DNA of 13,540 nt, from the NCBI GenBank assembly GCA_964534315.1, contig CAZHOV010000155.1, positions 1-13,540 of the forward strand, in the 5' to 3' direction. The notes beneath the pieces were generated by a model. That model had not been told where the DNA came from, did no database searches, and saw nothing but the letters and a program-made list of their open reading frames with translations. Of the stretch, positions 12,914-13,540 are shown piece after piece (position 1 is the first letter of the stretch; each line of letters begins with the position of its first letter). Position numbers and translations under genes: made by a program. Origin of the DNA: CAZHOV01 sp964534315. Lineage in GTDB: Bacteria; Bacteroidota; Bacteroidia; Chitinophagales; Saprospiraceae.

Positions 12914-13309
12914 ATGAGTTACTTACAAAAAGCCACAGAAATGTACAACATGATGGATCAAGGCAATATGATGGATGCCTTTGAAAAATTTTACCACAAT
13001 GATGTTGTTGTGATCGAAGCTAACGGAGAGACGCGAAACGGAAAAGAAGCGCAGCGAAAAGCGATCCAGGAATGGGAAGAGAATATTAAAGAAATACACG
13101 GTGGAGGTACAACAGCTGTCACTGCGAATGAAGAAGCCAAGACCACAGTAGTAGAATCCTGGATTGAAATAACAGACAAACAAGAAAACCGATGGAAAAT
13201 GGAAGAAATCGCCGTTCAAAAATGGCAGGATGATCAAATCATCGAAGAACGATTCTATTACTACATACCCTATGAAATGCAAAAAATGATGATGGAGCAG
13301 GGCCAGTAG
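12914..13309 (+). CDS. SnoaL/NTF2-like small protein
   Basis: A 131-residue cytoplasmic protein with the cone-shaped NTF2/SnoaL-like pattern. An N-terminal helix carries YNMMDQGNMMDAFEKFYHND (11-30), a fold signature in which a short helix is followed by a strand (VVVIEANGE). A second helical segment covers about 43-60 (GKEAQRKAIQEWEENIKE), and beta strands follow with ESWIEITDKQENRWKMEEIA (80-99) and a final IEERFYYY strand. The family includes small enzymes, ligand-binding proteins and stress proteins; the reaction cannot be assigned. The tail PYEMQKMMMEQGQ is Met-rich. The gene has its own strong-looking promoter and a leader of about 160 nt, which suggests regulated or abundant expression. 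The ATG at 12914 follows AAATCTT and has no Shine-Dalgarno, as usual in the phylum. The TAG stop (13307-13309) is the first three bases of the octamer array that follows. Confidence 0.8.
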   Translation: MSYLQKATEMYNMMDQGNMMDAFEKFYHNDVVVIEANGETRNGKEAQRKAIQEWEENIKEIHGGGTTAVTANEEAKTTVVESWIEITDKQENRWKMEEIAVQKWQDDQIIEERFYYYIPYEMQKMMMEQGQ

Positions 13310-13354
13310 TCACGTAGTCACGTAGTCACGTAGTCACGTAGTCACGTAGTCACG
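13307..13354. repeat. Six perfect TAGTCACG octamers
   Basis: Six uninterrupted identical copies of TAGTCACG. The first copy supplies the stop codon of the SnoaL-like gene. A reverse-complement copy and a half lie at 13420-13432 (CGTGACTACGTGA), so transcripts could fold back with a loop of about 65 nt or more. The perfect identity suggests a recent or ongoing expansion, in contrast with the degenerate tracts elsewhere. Confidence 0.97.
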
Positions 13355-13419
13355 TTTAAGCGAAAAACGAAATTAGTATTTAATTGTTTCCTTTTAAATA
13401 CATCGTTACTATGCTACGA

Positions 13420-13432
13420 CGTGACTACGTGA
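13420..13432. repeat. Inverted copy of the TAGTCACG repeat
   Basis: CGTGACTACGTGA is the exact reverse complement of a 13-base part of the array at 13307-13354. The pair could act as a terminator-like stem for the SnoaL-like gene, although the spacing is long. Confidence 0.75.
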
Positions 13433-13446
13433 AGGCTAAAAAATAT

Positions 13447-13458
13447 GGTTCTTTGACA
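13447..13458 (+). promoter_or_regulatory. BoxA-like word
   Basis: GGTTCTTTGACA resembles the BoxA antitermination/leader word found ahead of 16S rRNA genes in Bacteroidota. The window ends 82 bases later without rRNA sequence, so this is only a pointer to what may lie to the right. A CRISPR leader or chance match is possible. Confidence 0.25.
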
Positions 13459-13540
13459 AAAATTGTGGAAAAATGGAATTTCAAAATATTATTCTTTTCA
13501 GCCACAAGAGCATTCAAAGATTATTATTTTTCATTCCACC

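Noticed and set aside
12923..13282. 119-residue minus-strand frame opposite the SnoaL-like gene
   Set aside because: It is antisense to a gene with a good promoter and recognisable fold, and its composition (many Phe and Ile) is that of a shadow frame.
13307..13354. Possible CRISPR array
   Set aside because: The 8-bp units are directly adjacent with no spacers, and no cas gene is present.

Overview
The window looks like a chromosomal segment from a Bacteroidota bacterium, most likely a Saprospiria/Lewinella-type lineage. The lineage is inferred from three things: a FecI-like sigma / FecR (DUF4974) / STN-carboxypeptidase-regulatory TonB receptor cassette, promoters of the TAnnTTTG type, and intergenic DNA very rich in short degenerate repeats. 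I recognise ten protein-coding genes. I see no tRNA, rRNA, CRISPR array, transposase or phage gene.

Layout, left to right. 1-163 is a C/T-rich tandem tract made of octamers. It runs into the 3' end of a secreted ChaN/EreA-like protein gene (139-1356, minus). Divergent from that gene is a secreted alpha/beta-hydrolase esterase (1456-2355, plus). It converges, across a large hairpin at 2361-2428, on a secreted ankyrin-repeat plus PPP-type phosphatase fusion (2432-3901, minus). A 640-bp gene-free stretch follows, with a hairpin, a dispersed CGGAT element and a second octamer tract. Next is a carboxymuconolactone decarboxylase/AhpD-like gene (4543-5142, minus), another repeat-filled gap, and the cell-surface signalling cassette, read right to left: ECF sigma factor (9616-9104), FecR anti-sigma factor (9048-8116), TonB-dependent receptor (8045-5385). 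Upstream of the sigma gene lies a purine-rich octamer tract. Then come a GNAT-type protein (9897-11000, minus), a 540-bp gap with the second copy of the CGGAT element and the longest octamer tract, and a NodB-type polysaccharide deacetylase (11543-12598, minus). Finally, a plus-strand SnoaL/NTF2-like gene (12914-13309) is driven by a good Bacteroidota promoter with a long leader. Its stop codon is the first TAG of six perfect TAGTCACG repeats. The last 100 bp contain a BoxA-like word.

How the genes work together: only the sigma/FecR/TonB trio forms a clear functional unit, in which the receptor's STN domain would signal through FecR to the sigma factor. Its ligand is not evident and no SusD gene follows. 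The GNAT protein and the deacetylase may both act on a cell-surface or exopolysaccharide precursor. The two secreted enzymes and the secreted phosphatase look like independent periplasmic or exported genes.

The most unusual thing is not a protein. Almost every intergenic region is a mosaic of different, sequence-unrelated tandem words that nearly all step by 8 bp. Several tracts begin exactly at, or inside, the 3' end of a gene and supply its TAG stop codon and its last few residues. Because 8 is not a multiple of 3, a TAG-bearing octamer gives stops in all three frames. I know of no described function for this pattern. The cyanobacterial heptamer STRR repeats are the nearest analogue I can name.
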